DNA of 64,000 bases, from the NCBI GenBank assembly GCA_973895155.1, contig OZ316892.1:13268001-13332000 (forward strand). The letters are read 5' to 3'. A program made the translations under genes and the position numbers. The notes under the pieces were generated by a model. It had not been told where the DNA came from and ran no database searches. It saw only the letters and a program-made list of their open reading frames with translations. Positions 33,363 to 45,235 of the stretch are shown piece after piece (positions within the stretch are counted from its first letter, which is position 1; the number at the start of each line of letters is the position of its first letter). The stretch comes from Marsupella aquatica. Lineage: Eukaryota; Marchantiophyta.

Positions 33363-35740
33363 ATTTTGGTCAAGCACATGTTCTCTTGGCTTGCCAGCAA
33401 ACATGTCACGACGTCGCAGGAATTTCTAGACAGGTGAGAGAATTCGCCGAACTTGCAGGGAATCATAAAGTTGAGCCCCATGCTCTGTTCTGCTATTCAA
33501 GGACAGCCATCTCAAGCTGGCAACAATTTGTCTACACAAAAAGAATAATGTCTTGCGCAAACGCTACAGTGTATCCGGTGGAAGTCGGTACGACAATGTG
33601 TGGAGGCAGGAAGATCAGGTGAACCTCTTTGGCTTTTATTCCTTAATCGTACCCCCGAATGCAAAGGCGGCCACAAGACTGGCGAATCGTGATTAGCCTT
33701 GCATTTCTGAACCCGATCTGCACAGATCAGCCGACAGCTAGAGATTCGACGAAATATCCAAATTCACGAGGTAACAATGTGCTGATTAGAATCTAGGGCA
33801 TTTCGTCGAACTAAATCAAGGCAGCTAGTGCTTCGAAATCCAGAGATACTCCTGGTTGAAGAGATTACGTCATTTGCATGTTCTGAAGCATAGAATTTGC
33901 TCGAGACGGTGGACGGGCGTTCTAACCTTAGTTTTGTTTATAACCCATTCTAACATTCTCGTCTTCTAAAGTCCGTTCCAACGTTACGTGAGAAACAGAT
34001 ACTCTGAAGCAGATGAAAAGACGAAGTTGCCATGGTCTGCCAATGCCTCACAAACGGGAATGGTCATGGTGACATGACAATAACAGTGTGAATGAATAAG
34101 GCACCCCATTCTTATCTCCTACCGAATGTAGTTCGGAGTGAAGTCTTACAGAAGTAGTATCAACGCGTTGGACTATTCTTCTCACCTCCACACCCTTTCT
34201 CCACCTCAGAGACCTTTTTTCATTTGTCACAGAACATATTGGCCACAGAGTCTGGCGAATCTCTGAGCGGATTTCGGGCTCCAAACTCCCGTCGTTTCAA
34301 TTTCTGAGCCGAACTTTTAGGTTCCTCCCGACCAATTCTGATGTGAATAGTATCGAGAAGTCCAACAGTGTCTTTCAAGGGTCGAGCTACCTGAAGAATT
34401 GCATAGCCTATAATGGCTGACGCCAAGATAGTCTCCCAATGGAAATCCATAGTCAATTAGCGGAACCAAGGGAGCAAAAGGATAGGAGCTGGGCGACGAG
34501 AAAAAGCAAAAGCAAAAAACAGCAGAGCAAAGGGAGAAAAAAAAGAATACACTGAAGGAGAATGAAACTGATAAAAAAAACTCCTAGCGGGCAAGCGGAG
34601 CAGCTACAAGGGAGCTAAAGGAGAGGAGAGGAGCGGAGCTACGAGAGAGAGCAAAACCAGTAGAGCAGAAGCAAAGAGAGTAAAACTAGTGAAATTGATA
34701 AAAAACACTCATAACAAAACTGATAGAAAACCTCGTACTGCCATTCTGCCCTTGGTCATATAGCCTAAATTTTGACGCGCGACGGAGCTAAGCCTGCAAG
34801 CAGAGCAGTGCAGTAGTGCTGGGAGTGCGAGGTGAGAAGCGGAGCGAGGCAGAGGGCGAGCGACTGGGCGGGAGGGCGAGTTGATGGGCGAGGCGAGCGG
34901 GGCATACTGTGGGGATTCGCTCATTCGGCCATCGGCCATCGACCATCCAAGCGGCGGGCGAGTCAAGTGGGGAGCCGTGGGCTCCGTACGAGGTACGGTG
35001 GCCCAGTCTCGTGGAGGTGGTGCGGTCGGGCCCTTGTGGTCGGGTTGTCGGCTACTGCTAAGGTCAGGGAAAATTAGTTCGTGGACCCCTTGGTTAATAA
35101 AATCAGGGGAAGAGTCGATCTTAGTAGTCTCCATTTCTTATCTCCGGAAATCTCGTCCGTCCATCATAATGGTCAATCTATGGTTCAAAAGAAAAATCTC
35201 AAATAGATCTATGGATGGATTCTGTCCATTTTGCAAATGGGTTAATATTTTTTAAATGAAAAATTAAACAAATCCAAACCTTCCTAGCCGTCGATTTTGT
35301 TAATTTTATGATCTTTGCCATCCATTTTATAATGCCTCTAGAAATCTTATTCATCCATGTTAGAAGGCGATCTAGGATGCAAAAGAAAGATCTCAATGAG
35401 ATCTACGACTGGGTATTTTTTGTTTTGAGAATGAGTAAATAGTTTTGAGTATAGAATTCGATGAACTTTCAAGATTCCAGCCATTCCTCCTCCCCGATCC
35501 TGGGTTTCTATGTGCTCTTCCCAGCATTAATGGCCGTACAATACGAGAGGTCCTTACATACCGGGAGTTGCGGTTTAACAAGGAAGTTATCAAGTTAGTT
35601 ATTAGTCATTATTTAATATATGAAAAATACTTTTTATAAATCTTTGAATTTAAGTTTTAAAATTTGAAATGTAACTAAAACGGTTACATAGTGACAGTTT
35701 TAACCGTCTTGCTCTTTGCATTTTCAATGTTTTTACTTTT

Positions 35741-35908
35741 CTTTTTACGGCACGGCGTCCCAAAATTTACACCCAAATTGACACAAACACGAATGAAAAC
35801 TATAAGTTTGATTCACAAAACCGACGAGTCTTGTTTGTTGCGGTTGTTGTTGACGTGGCACACTTTGGTGCCAGGAATTTTGGAAGGGAGCTCTAGTGGG
35901 GTCCGTAA
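35741..35908 (+). repeat. Dispersed repeat, copy A
   Basis: Runs from a TTTTTACGGCACGGCGTCC-like start to GGGGTCCGTAA. It pairs with 43390-43556, which has the same start, end and order of internal words. The copies lie on either side of the intact copia element and are not its LTRs. Likely part of an unrecognised transposon family. Confidence 0.5.
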
Positions 35909-36214
35909 TAATATACCAAAACAATATTCACCTATTTTCATAGGGGAGTACTTTATGTGTACACTAATGCCAAACACGAATAGCCAGGAAGGGGGCTAAC
36001 CAGCTGGGAGTGTCAGATTAGCTAATCCGCATAGCCAGGAGGGGCACTAACTAGCTCGGAGTGTGAGAGGAGCTCATCCACCAGGAGAGACGCTAACCAA
36101 CTTGGAGTGTTAGTGGAGCTGATCCACTGATGCCAACCAAAGAAGGACAATGACAAAGCTTGTGGACGCCCATGTTATTTTAGAGACAGTTATCTAGCAA
36201 CTGAAACCCAAATG

Positions 36215-36507
36215 TGTTAGGAATTTACTCGAGTTCCCGACTTAGTTAGTTTGGCCTTACTAGGGTTAGTTAACCCTGGATTACATTAGGATAAGATCCA
36301 CTTAGTTTAGGCCCACTCATCTTGGCCCCCTTGGGGGGTATAGGCTGGAGGGAGAGATCTCTCTCCCTCATTCTTCACATGTACTCTCATTTGCTATGGA
36401 GTCTTCAGGAGTTTCTCCACTCGGGGTGTCTCGTCGGTGTAGTGTCTGATTGAGTGTCTCTCATGTTTCCGCATTGCTGTCTAGTCAGGAGTCGATGGTT
36501 TCTTACA
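36215..36507 (+). repeat. 5' LTR of the intact copia
   Basis: 293 bp, TGTTAG...TTACA. It contains GGGGTATAGG (about 36336) as a possible TATA-like site. Matches the 3' LTR with about three differences. Confidence 0.93.
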
Positions 36508-37071
36508 AGTGGTATCAGAGCCTCGCGTTCGTGGTTTGGTGGCCTGGGCAGTGGTGAGAGCGTTTCGTTGTGTTGGATCGAGGTGGAAGATTGAATCGTC
36601 GTCGACGGTTGCGTGATCATTTCACTGGTCGGTTTGCGTTAATAGTTTCGTGTTTGAAAGAGGTGACGGTTTTCCGATTGAAGCTTCATCGTGAAGTATC
36701 GGATATGTCACAGTCGGGGTCACAGTGGGTCTAAGAAAACTGTCGGGAGGACATTCCAGCAATTTATTGTGCGCATCGACGGGCACTACGTCGCGGTGGA
36801 AGTTTCATAACGTTTCATCCGACGAGTGTGGAACAATCTTATCTTATGTATTGCTCGTTTAAGTGCTTGGAACTCTCGACTATGGCTCTTAGTGGTTAGA
36901 TGAATCACTTGTGGGGTCGTCGGGGGTGCTTTTTTCTTCGTAAAAAGGTCGTGTCTTGTGGGGCAGTTGTTGCAATTTTCTACTCTTTTGTATACTCATT
37001 GTGGTCGCCGCACGCAACCTTATACGGCGCGTCGGACGGTATTCCCTGGCGCGTACGTGGCTCCCTTCCCA

Positions 37072-37475
37072 CGGGAGCTCTTGGCACGAGGCCCTAAGGA
37101 GGCGTAGCCCGAGGCGGCTTGTGCGGGTACAATTGTACCTGCATGTACAGTCTTAAAGTAAAGGGGAGGGGGAGTTCGTAGCTCCATCCTCTCAGGAGCT
37201 CTTTAATAGGGCACAAGGCCCTGTGCAGGTACGTAAAGGTGGGGGCACAAGGCCCAAAGAGCTTTGAAGAGGAGGAGAGGGGCAGCGAGGCACTCCCTTC
37301 TCTTGGGAGCATTTAACCTGGGCACAAGGCCCTAAGTACTTAAGGAGTGGATGGGAGGAGAATTTAATTCCCTCTTTTTTTGGGAAATTTTAAAAGGGGC
37401 TCTAAGCCCTATGATGAGCCAGGAGGGCTCGGAAGCACTTTAAGGAGGAGCTTAGGGGGCGCGAGGCCCTATGCT
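37072..37475 (+). repeat. Degenerate repeats in the intact copia leader
   Basis: About six spaced copies of a word like GGGCACAAGGCCCTA (near 37083, 37210, 37243, 37320, 37395, 37457), often preceded by GGGAGC and a TTTAA. The word is partly palindromic around GGGC...GCCC. It lies in the untranslated leader between primer site and gag. Confidence 0.6.
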
Positions 37476-38071
37476 CTCGGGGACAGGTGGCGCGAGGGGA
37501 ACAAATGTGTGAACGAGAATTTTTTTGTGGAAGTCTGTGGGGCGAGTACCTCCGGTGACTTTTACACAAGAAACATCTGTTTTTCTTTTCACGCATTGGG
37601 GTTTCTTTTGAGCAGGACATGTGTCATTACTGGGTGCCTTCTGTTGTAAAATTCGACTGTACTTTGATTCCCTCCAAAAGATACTTTTCCAGAGAGCTGA
37701 TTTTTGGCCGAAAATTCCAATTTCGGCAGTCGTCGAGGAAGAATTTTTCCGTAAGACTTTGCAAGGGGATGCTCAAGGGAGTTGAGCACGGGCCTGTGAA
37801 ATCGATTTGCAGTTAACTATTGCAAAAAAAATTCGGGACCTAAGATACCCGTCGGGGGTCAAAATGGCCATTTTGACCCACCTCCGGTCCGGGTTGAATA
37901 AGTTTTTGCTAAAGAAGTTTTTCGTCAAATTGTTTTCAGATCTTGGCAGTGTACCTTGCAGGCTACGCGGCGGTGCATTCCATTTCCACTTTCGCCAACT
38001 TTCATTTTTTGGTGAATTTTTGGGTGGAGGTATTTTGGTTGTGTGTTTCCTGTGTGTTTGTAGCAGCATCA

Positions 38072-41000
38072 ATGACTTCAAGAAAGCTTGCAGCGCCAAA
38101 GTTTGAGGTGGAGAAGTTTGACGGGAAGGTCAGCTTCAGCCTCTGGACTCGAAAGGTGACCAATGTGTTGATCCAGCAAGGTCTTGAGAAGACCCTCACT
38201 GGAGTGAAACCCTCGAATCTAACAGATGAGGAGTGGGAGGACATGTCGGTGCAGGCGTGTAGCACAATTGAGTTGTTCTTGGCAAACAACATTCTCAAGA
38301 ACGTGTTGGGGATGGATCGGAATGCCAAGAAGATCAGGGATATGCTTACTCAGCTATACCAGAGTACTTCGTTGACTACTCGCATTTATCACTTGGAGCG
38401 GCTGTTCAGGTTGAAGTTGAAGGATGGTGGCAACATGCGTGATCACCTCAGTCTCTTCGAAGAGATTGTGCATGAGGTGACCACGGCGGGAGACAAGTTG
38501 ACCGATGAGTATCTTGCAATGCATTTGTTGATGTCGCTTCCTCAGACCTATTCAACATTGGTGACGGTCATCACACATGACAAGTCTACATTGAAATTGG
38601 ATGAGGTGAAGGCTACCGTTCTTGCAGAATGGGGCAAGCGACAACTTTCTGGCCGTGACAATGAGTCTGCTGCCTTAGTGGTTAGAGGCAGATCGACGGA
38701 GCGTACTACGGATCAGTCTAGATCTAAATCACATAGTATATCTAAATCTAAGTCCCGTAGTAAGAAAGTTCAGTGTTGGCATTGCCATGAGAAGGGCCAC
38801 ACCAAGTGGAATTGTCCTTCTCTATCAAAGCAGAAGCGTCCTACTTCCAATGGTGCGTCCTCATCGTCGGCTGGTATTGTGATTGCTGATAATGAGGATG
38901 CTGCTGAAGTGCTATGTATTGGTGCTGTGAATTCTGTGTATGACAATAAATGGATATTGGATTCGGGTTCCTCTTATCACGTGTGTCCAACACAATCGTA
39001 TTTCTCCACTTACCAACCTTGTACCGGTACTATGGAAATCGGAAATGGAGTCCGATGTGCAATTGTTGGCATGGGGACTATCAAATTCCGGATGTTTGAT
39101 GGTGTTGTACGAGCACTGATGCAAGTCAGACACATACCAGACATCTCTAAGAATTTGATTTCTCTTGGTGCTTTGGAAGCTGGTGGATCTCATTTCACTG
39201 CACGTGATGGTGTGCTCTTTGTCGTCAAAGATGATGTATCTTTGATTAAGGCGCTACGGCAGAATAATTTGTACATCTTGGAAGGAGATGTCATTGCTCC
39301 TAGAGTGGAGCATGTGGATTCTGTGGTGGAACGTTCGGATGCAGCGGCAACATCTGCTATAGAGTCATCTACGGCTGCTTCAATTGAAGCACCCTCAACA
39401 TCTGGTCGCACACAAGCCATAGATTTGTGGCATGCACGGTTGGGGCACTTGAGTGGTAAAGGATTGGCAGCCTTGGCAAACAGAGATTTGCTACAAGGCG
39501 CTCAATCTGGTAAACTCTCTTTCTGTGAAGATTGCATCTTCGGCAAGCAAAAGAGAGTGAGTTTCAGTTCTAGTTCATACCATTCTCATGAGATTCTTGA
39601 GTATGTACATTCGGATGTTTGGGGTCCAGCGCCGGAGCCGTCGTTGGGTGGAGCCAGATATTTTGTGACTTTTGTAGATGATTACTCTCGAATGTGTTGG
39701 TTGTACTACATGAAGGAGAAGTCTCAAGTCTTTGAGATTTTCAAGGAGTGGAAAGCCATGGTAGAGCTACAAACTGGGAAGGAGTTGAAGTGTGTTCGGT
39801 CCGATAACGGTGGCGAGTATAAGTCCAATGAGTTTGATCAATTTGGTCGGGACCTTGGCCTCAAGCGTCATTACACTGTACCGGAGACCCCGCAGCAGAA
39901 TGGAGTTGCAGAACGGTTGAATCGGACATTACTGGAAAAAGCACGCAGCATGCTATGTAAGTCCAAGTTGCCTAACAACTTTTGGGCTGAAGCTGTCAAC
40001 CAAGTTGCATACGTCTACAATCTGTCGCCGCATAGTAGTAAGTTGATGCAGACTCCATTTGAGTTGTGGTATAAGAGACCTGCTGATTACTCTAGACTCC
40101 AAGTTTTTGGTTGTGCTGCCTATGTTCACATTGAGCAGACACACAGGTCTAAGTTAGATCCCAAGTCTAAGAAATGTATTTTTCTAGGCTTTAGTCCTGG
40201 GCAGAAGGGCTATAAATTGTGGGATCCTATCGATTGCAAGGCAGTTGTGAGCAGAAATGTTGTTTTTGACGAAGAATGGTTGTCAAGACCCCGGGATATT
40301 CAGGAGGAACAGGTGGAGGAACCCACTATGGTGGAGCTTGGTGGTGATGAGGAAGCTGCTGGTCCCTCTGGTAGAGGAGCAATTCCTCAACCAAGGCGCT
40401 CCACCAGGGCCAATTTTGGCCAACCCCCTGATAGATTTGGTTTTGTAGATCCTTGTGTTCACGTTGTTGCACATGACGATGATCCCGGTGTTGTTTTGCT
40501 TACTGAAGATGGAGACCCCTCTAGCTATGAAGAAGTTATGGCCTCTCCAGAGAAGGATGAGTGGATGGAGGCGATGTTGAAGGAGATGAATTCTTTGAAG
40601 AAGAATTCAACTTGGCGCTTGACTGACATGCCTCGCGGGAAAACACTGGTTCCGTGTAGATGGTTGTACAAGAAGAAGCAGGATGGCACTTACAAGGCAC
40701 GCCTTGTGGCCAAAGGGTACACCCAGAAGGAGGGCTTGGACTACACGGAGATTTTCTCACCAGTTGTCAAACTCGCTACTATCCGTGTTTTACTTGCGAT
40801 TGTGGCATTCTATGATCTTGAGTTAGATCAGATGGATGTAATTACTGCTTTCCTGCATGGATTGCTTGATGTGGAGATTTATATGACTCAGCCTCCAGGC
40901 TTTATTGATGAGAAGACCAGACACTTGGTGTGTAAGCTCTTGCGCTCGTTATACGGATTGAAGCAGAGTCCCAGACAGTGGAATAAGCGTTTTGATTCCT

Positions 41001-42088
41001 TCATGTTATCTCAGGGGTTCACACGAAGTGAACATGATTGTTGTATTTACATGAAGGAGATGGAGAATTACTCACGCTTTGGTTATATTGTGCTGGCATT
41101 GTACGTGGATGACATGCTGATCCTGGCTGAGAATAAGTCTGATGTTGCCCATCTGAAAGCAATGCTGAGTAAGGAGTTTTCAATGAAGGACTTGGGTCAG
41201 GCCAAGAAGATACTAGGCATGGAGATTCATCGTGACAGGGAGCAAAGGCAATTATGGTTGTCTCAGAGGCAGTATTTGGAGAAGGTACTTGCCAAGTATG
41301 GAATGGAGAATGCAAAACCAGTTGGTACTCCATTGGCCTCCCACTTTAAACTCTCAAAGAATGATTGCCCTTCTAGTGAGAGTGATCGACTGGCGATGAA
41401 ACATGTTCCCTATGATAGTGTTGTGGGTAGTTTGATGTATGCAATGACATGCACTAGACCTGACATTGCCCACGCTGTTAGCATTTTGAGCAGATTTATG
41501 GCAAATCCTGGTAAGCTTCACTGGGAAGCAGTGAAGTGGGTTTTGCGGTATCTGAAAGGTACCTTAGATTGTGGGATCTTATTTGACGGTAAAGCAGACT
41601 CTATATTAGAGTTGGAAGGTTTTGTAGATTCAGATTATGCTGGTAACTTGGATAACAGGAAGTCTACTACAGGCTATGTGTTTATGCTGGGTGGAGGTTG
41701 TATTAGCTGGAAGTCGGCAACTCAATCTTGTGTTGCGTTGTCTACTACTGAGGCTGAGTACATGGCTGCATGTGAGGCAACCAAGGAGCTGATCTGGCTA
41801 CGAAGATTGGTGAGTGATCTAGGTCTTTCACCTGAAAGACCGGTGTTGCTGTGCGACAGTCAAAGTGCTTTGCATCTGGCTAAGAACCCTGTGTTCCATG
41901 CCAGGACAAAACACATTGATATTCGTTATCACTTCATCCGTGAGGTGATTGAGACGAAGCAGATGTTTCTGGAGAAGGTGGCTTCAGAGGAGAATGCGGC
42001 AGACATGCTTACCAAAGTTTTACCTACCAATTGCTTTAGTCATTGTGTGGATATTATTAATGTTAGGGCCAAACCGGAAACTATGTAG
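38072..42088 (+). CDS. Copia Gag-Pol polyprotein, intact
   Basis: 1,338 residues without a stop. Order: gag (1 to about 220), one zinc knuckle C-x2-C-x4-H-x4-C from residue 235, protease with LDSGSS at about 297, pre-integrase LWHARLGHLS near 450, integrase with DDYS, RSDNGGEY and NGVAERLNRTLLEKA, RT with YVDDML near 1012, and RNase H with DSDYAGN near 1190 and STTEAEY. This gag-PR-IN-RT-RH order is diagnostic of Ty1/copia. The ATG at 38072 is chosen because MTSRK followed by a gag with FEVEKFDGK lines up with the gag start of the neighbouring copia at 49774. The frame is open for at least 43 codons upstream. Confidence 0.95.
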   Translation: MTSRKLAAPKFEVEKFDGKVSFSLWTRKVTNVLIQQGLEKTLTGVKPSNLTDEEWEDMSVQACSTIELFLANNILKNVLGMDRNAKKIRDMLTQLYQSTSLTTRIYHLERLFRLKLKDGGNMRDHLSLFEEIVHEVTTAGDKLTDEYLAMHLLMSLPQTYSTLVTVITHDKSTLKLDEVKATVLAEWGKRQLSGRDNESAALVVRGRSTERTTDQSRSKSHSISKSKSRSKKVQCWHCHEKGHTKWNCPSLSKQKRPTSNGASSSSAGIVIADNEDAAEVLCIGAVNSVYDNKWILDSGSSYHVCPTQSYFSTYQPCTGTMEIGNGVRCAIVGMGTIKFRMFDGVVRALMQVRHIPDISKNLISLGALEAGGSHFTARDGVLFVVKDDVSLIKALRQNNLYILEGDVIAPRVEHVDSVVERSDAAATSAIESSTAASIEAPSTSGRTQAIDLWHARLGHLSGKGLAALANRDLLQGAQSGKLSFCEDCIFGKQKRVSFSSSSYHSHEILEYVHSDVWGPAPEPSLGGARYFVTFVDDYSRMCWLYYMKEKSQVFEIFKEWKAMVELQTGKELKCVRSDNGGEYKSNEFDQFGRDLGLKRHYTVPETPQQNGVAERLNRTLLEKARSMLCKSKLPNNFWAEAVNQVAYVYNLSPHSSKLMQTPFELWYKRPADYSRLQVFGCAAYVHIEQTHRSKLDPKSKKCIFLGFSPGQKGYKLWDPIDCKAVVSRNVVFDEEWLSRPRDIQEEQVEEPTMVELGGDEEAAGPSGRGAIPQPRRSTRANFGQPPDRFGFVDPCVHVVAHDDDPGVVLLTEDGDPSSYEEVMASPEKDEWMEAMLKEMNSLKKNSTWRLTDMPRGKTLVPCRWLYKKKQDGTYKARLVAKGYTQKEGLDYTEIFSPVVKLATIRVLLAIVAFYDLELDQMDVITAFLHGLLDVEIYMTQPPGFIDEKTRHLVCKLLRSLYGLKQSPRQWNKRFDSFMLSQGFTRSEHDCCIYMKEMENYSRFGYIVLALYVDDMLILAENKSDVAHLKAMLSKEFSMKDLGQAKKILGMEIHRDREQRQLWLSQRQYLEKVLAKYGMENAKPVGTPLASHFKLSKNDCPSSESDRLAMKHVPYDSVVGSLMYAMTCTRPDIAHAVSILSRFMANPGKLHWEAVKWVLRYLKGTLDCGILFDGKADSILELEGFVDSDYAGNLDNRKSTTGYVFMLGGGCISWKSATQSCVALSTTEAEYMAACEATKELIWLRRLVSDLGLSPERPVLLCDSQSALHLAKNPVFHARTKHIDIRYHFIREVIETKQMFLEKVASEENAADMLTKVLPTNCFSHCVDIINVRAKPETM

Positions 42089-42155
42089 ATATGTTACTTA
42101 GTTACGTATTGTATATCACCTGACTCATTATGTGAACTGGAGTCAAGGTGGAGAT

Positions 42156-42448
42156 TGTTAGGAATTAACTCGAGTTCCCGACTTAGTTAGTTTGGCCTTA
42201 CTAGGGTTAGTTAACCCTGGATTACATTAGGATAAGATCCACTTAGTTTAGGCCCACTCATCTTGGCCCCCTTGGGGGGTATAGGCTGGAGGGAGAGATC
42301 TCTCTCCCTCATTCTTCACATGTACTCTCATTTGCTATGGAGCCTTCAGGAGTTTCTCCACTCGGGGTGTCTCGTCGGTGTAGTGTCTGATTGAGTGTCT
42401 CTCATGTTTCCGCATTGCTGTCTAGTCAGGAGTCGACGGTTTCTTACA
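42156..42448 (+). repeat. 3' LTR of the intact copia
   Basis: 293 bp, TGTTAG...TTACA, followed by the AAATG duplication. Confidence 0.93.
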
Positions 42449-42453
42449 AAATG

Positions 42454-44145
42454 AACCTCCAAGTCTAAAGTAAAAAAATTCAAAAATGGACAAGTCAATG
42501 TTTGACACTTGAAATAGTTGCCAAACTTACCAAGGCAACGATAATTAACATGAATCACAAAACTAACTCCAATGTGAACTATTGTTTACTGTTGGGTAAC
42601 TTAATTGCCCACTTCAACAAAACGGTGCTCGACAGTTTCCTCCATGGTATCGAAAGGATGTCAGATGTACTCAAGTTGCATCAAAAGTAATCACTTTTCA
42701 ATTCCTACATGCAGAGATACAAAGAGAGAGAAACCGTCGGTGTCATCAAATCACTAACTTCGCATAATTATTTGAGACAAAACGTTCATGTAAATATATC
42801 TCCAATTTGCAGAATTCAAAATCGATTGATAGCTGGAGAAATTTAGAAACTCATGATCACTTTAGTACTTGATAAAATCTCTCCATGTCACACTCATTTG
42901 AAAGCTAAAGAACATTGGAAACCCATAATCTCCTCAGAACTCAACTAAATCTATCAATCATAAGTTCATTAAAAATATAAGAAAATTCTAAAACTCATAA
43001 TTTCCTTAATACTCGATGAAATCTGTCAATTTTTGGTTCATTCTCATGGAAAGGATAAACATTTCAAGGATTGTGCAGTAGAGATTTCTATTTCTATTCA
43101 ATTTAGAGATTATGAAATCACGGGTAAAATCTATTTTTCAAATTACTTACTCAATTCTTACTAAATGGTGACAATCTTGAGCTCATTAGGACTGTCTCTT
43201 CAATATCTTTCCAACACCATATTATACGTGAGTTTTCATTATCATTTGACTCAGAAATGTCAAATCAAAAATTGTTGTCGGGAAAATTTTACGTTTTGAA
43301 TAAAATCAAAATATAAAATAATGACACCGTTACTAGGGCACACCTCAATCTTTGTCTTTTGAATTGCATGTCAGTTTTTTTTACATTCTCTTTTATGGCA
43401 TGGCGTCCTAGTTTTTACAGAAAAGTTGCCACAAACACGAATGTAGAAGTTAATTTTATCCAAAAACAAGTCTCTTCATGTTTGCAGCGTGCCATGATGA
43501 TGTGGCACGCTGTGGAGCCTGGAATTTTGGAAAGGACTCCTAATGGGGGTCCGTAAAACATTCAAACTGATAAAAGCATGCACACTTACAATGAGAGACA
43601 CTTCCAAGGCAAAGTTAAAAAATATTTTTTCAAATTGTAAAAATCACCATACAATAGTGACCATGTCAGTGAATCACTAAGGTCATGGAATATCAATATT
43701 CATAGTCTGATAGTCATTCATAGTCATTGATAGTCCGGTAGCCAAGAGGCAACTTTGTGAGTATAAATTCAAACTGAAAAAACACACATTCTAATCTAGA
43801 AAGTAACACACTTAAATTGAGAGAAACTCCCACAACAGACTTTAAACAAGCCAGTGACAGAGGGGGTTCGGTCACAAAGGCTAAACAAAATAGCATGGCT
43901 ACTAATATCCTAAGCAAATGATTATATTACTCTGCTGGTCAAAAACATATCTTAGACATGCCAACATTTGTCATTTTCCAATGATTCTCAAAAAAACAAG
44001 AGTTACCTGGAATTGAGTTGTTGAGGGTGGTGCATCATGGAATAAGAATCCATGTGTATCGGAGGACTGACTGATTCCTTGCATCATTACATTTGTCAAG
44101 TGCTCCAACAAGGTGTTTGTGGTTCACCAGTCTTTCTGGTCAAGG
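42454..44145. other. AT-rich intergenic stretch
   Basis: No gene recognised. Holds copy B of the dispersed repeat. The rest is low in features. Confidence 0.5.
43390..43556 (+). repeat. Dispersed repeat, copy B
   Basis: Same length class and word order as 35741-35908 (ATGGCATGGCGTCC, CACAAACACGAATG, GTGGCACGC, GGAATTTTGGAA, GGGTCCGTAA). Confidence 0.5.
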
Positions 44146-44150
44146 GGGGG

Positions 44151-44503
44151 TGTTAGGATTTACTCTTAGGTCTAGAGTTACGAATGTACCGTAGTTAAGG
44201 CTAACCCGGGGGCTAACCTTAGTCGTAGACTTGGTTAGGTTAGTCATGTTGTGCACACTCTATAACCAAGCGGTGTTTGCTTGGAGAGGGGAACTCAGGC
44301 TCATTGTTACAGAGCTAGTTGAGAGATAGAGAGAGCTTGCGTTGTGGATGCTTGGTATGGCCGGTCGGCCTAGAGTGCAGTAAAGTTCATGTGTGTTCCC
44401 ATGGACGTAGCCTCATGTGGAGGTGAACCACGTATCTCTCTCTGTCGACTCTTGTGCGTTGGATGGTTCATGGGCTTGTTACGATTGTCGTCTATGCTCA
44501 ACA
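44151..44503 (+). repeat. 5' LTR of the older copia
   Basis: 353 bp, TGTTAGGATTTAC...CTCAACA. It holds a short insertion-like duplication (GGCTAACCCGGGG) lacking in the 3' copy. Confidence 0.92.
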
Positions 44504-45235
44504 ATTGGTATCAGAGCATGCCTGGGAGGTGACGAGGTTTTTTCGTGACGGTTTTCCAGCGTTCATTGTTGGTGTTGCATTCGGGGTTTTGTCGCATGAA
44601 ACTCGAATGTGTGTGGCTGAGCGAATAGGTTAGTGAGAGGGCTTTCTAACGGTGGTTAGAACTCGCTGATCGGTATCCGTGGTGCGGAGGAATTGAAGTT
44701 TGCGTCGTTCAGAGTTTATTCGTGTTCGACGGGATTTTGGGGGAGAGACCAGAGATTGTTTTTCAACGATGTGAGCTGTGCGGTGCGGGAGGCATCGCAT
44801 GTTATAGCTCAAGTTGAAGGTTGAAGCGAGCTGGTCGTTTTGGTACCTGGTTTGCTGGCGTTTGTGGAGCGAGTGCGTCATGACGAGTGAAAGTTGAGTT
44901 CTGGTTTTTTGACAAGCTATGGTGCTTGTTTTTCCCTGAACCGGATTACTCCTCGTGACGCTTGACTCGGAGGAATAAATGCGAAGTGTTGAGGCTCAAC
45001 GGAGAGATCGTGGTGAGGCAATTGTTTTGAGTCCGGGATTGGCCCTTGACGCGGAGAGAGTAAGACACGGCAGAGGTTTTTCTCTTCTCTGGTGGAGCTG
45101 CAGACGTGCTGGTGCAATTTGGCAACATTTTCATGTCGGCGGTCATCACTTTTCTCATTGGAAACCGAAACGGAGGCAGCTGAGGTTTGTAACACGGCCT
45201 TTGTATCATTTTTGGCACATTTTAAGGTTAGTTTA

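Larger units (their letters stand above)
32022..36209. other. Intergenic stretch with repeats
   Basis: No secure gene. A 76-codon frame on the minus strand (34450 to 34220) begins with a hydrophobic segment (ETILASAIIGYAILQVARPL) and could be a small membrane peptide, but nothing else supports it. 34490-34700 is A/G-rich and 34790-35050 is GC-rich. Tandem repeats and a dispersed repeat are listed separately. Confidence 0.4.
36215..42448 (+). mobile_element. Intact Ty1/copia retrotransposon
   Basis: Complete element of 6,234 bp: 293-bp LTRs, a 5-bp target duplication AAATG (36210-36214 and 42449-42453), a primer binding site TGGTATCAGAGC (36510-36521, the usual initiator-tRNA-Met match), a purine tract CAAGGTGGAGAT just before the 3' LTR, and an uninterrupted Gag-Pol. 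The two LTRs differ at about three of 293 positions, so the insertion is young and the copy could be autonomous. Confidence 0.95.

Noticed and set aside
34220-34450. Small membrane protein gene
   Set aside because: Only a short frame with one hydrophobic stretch; no homology, splice or promoter support.
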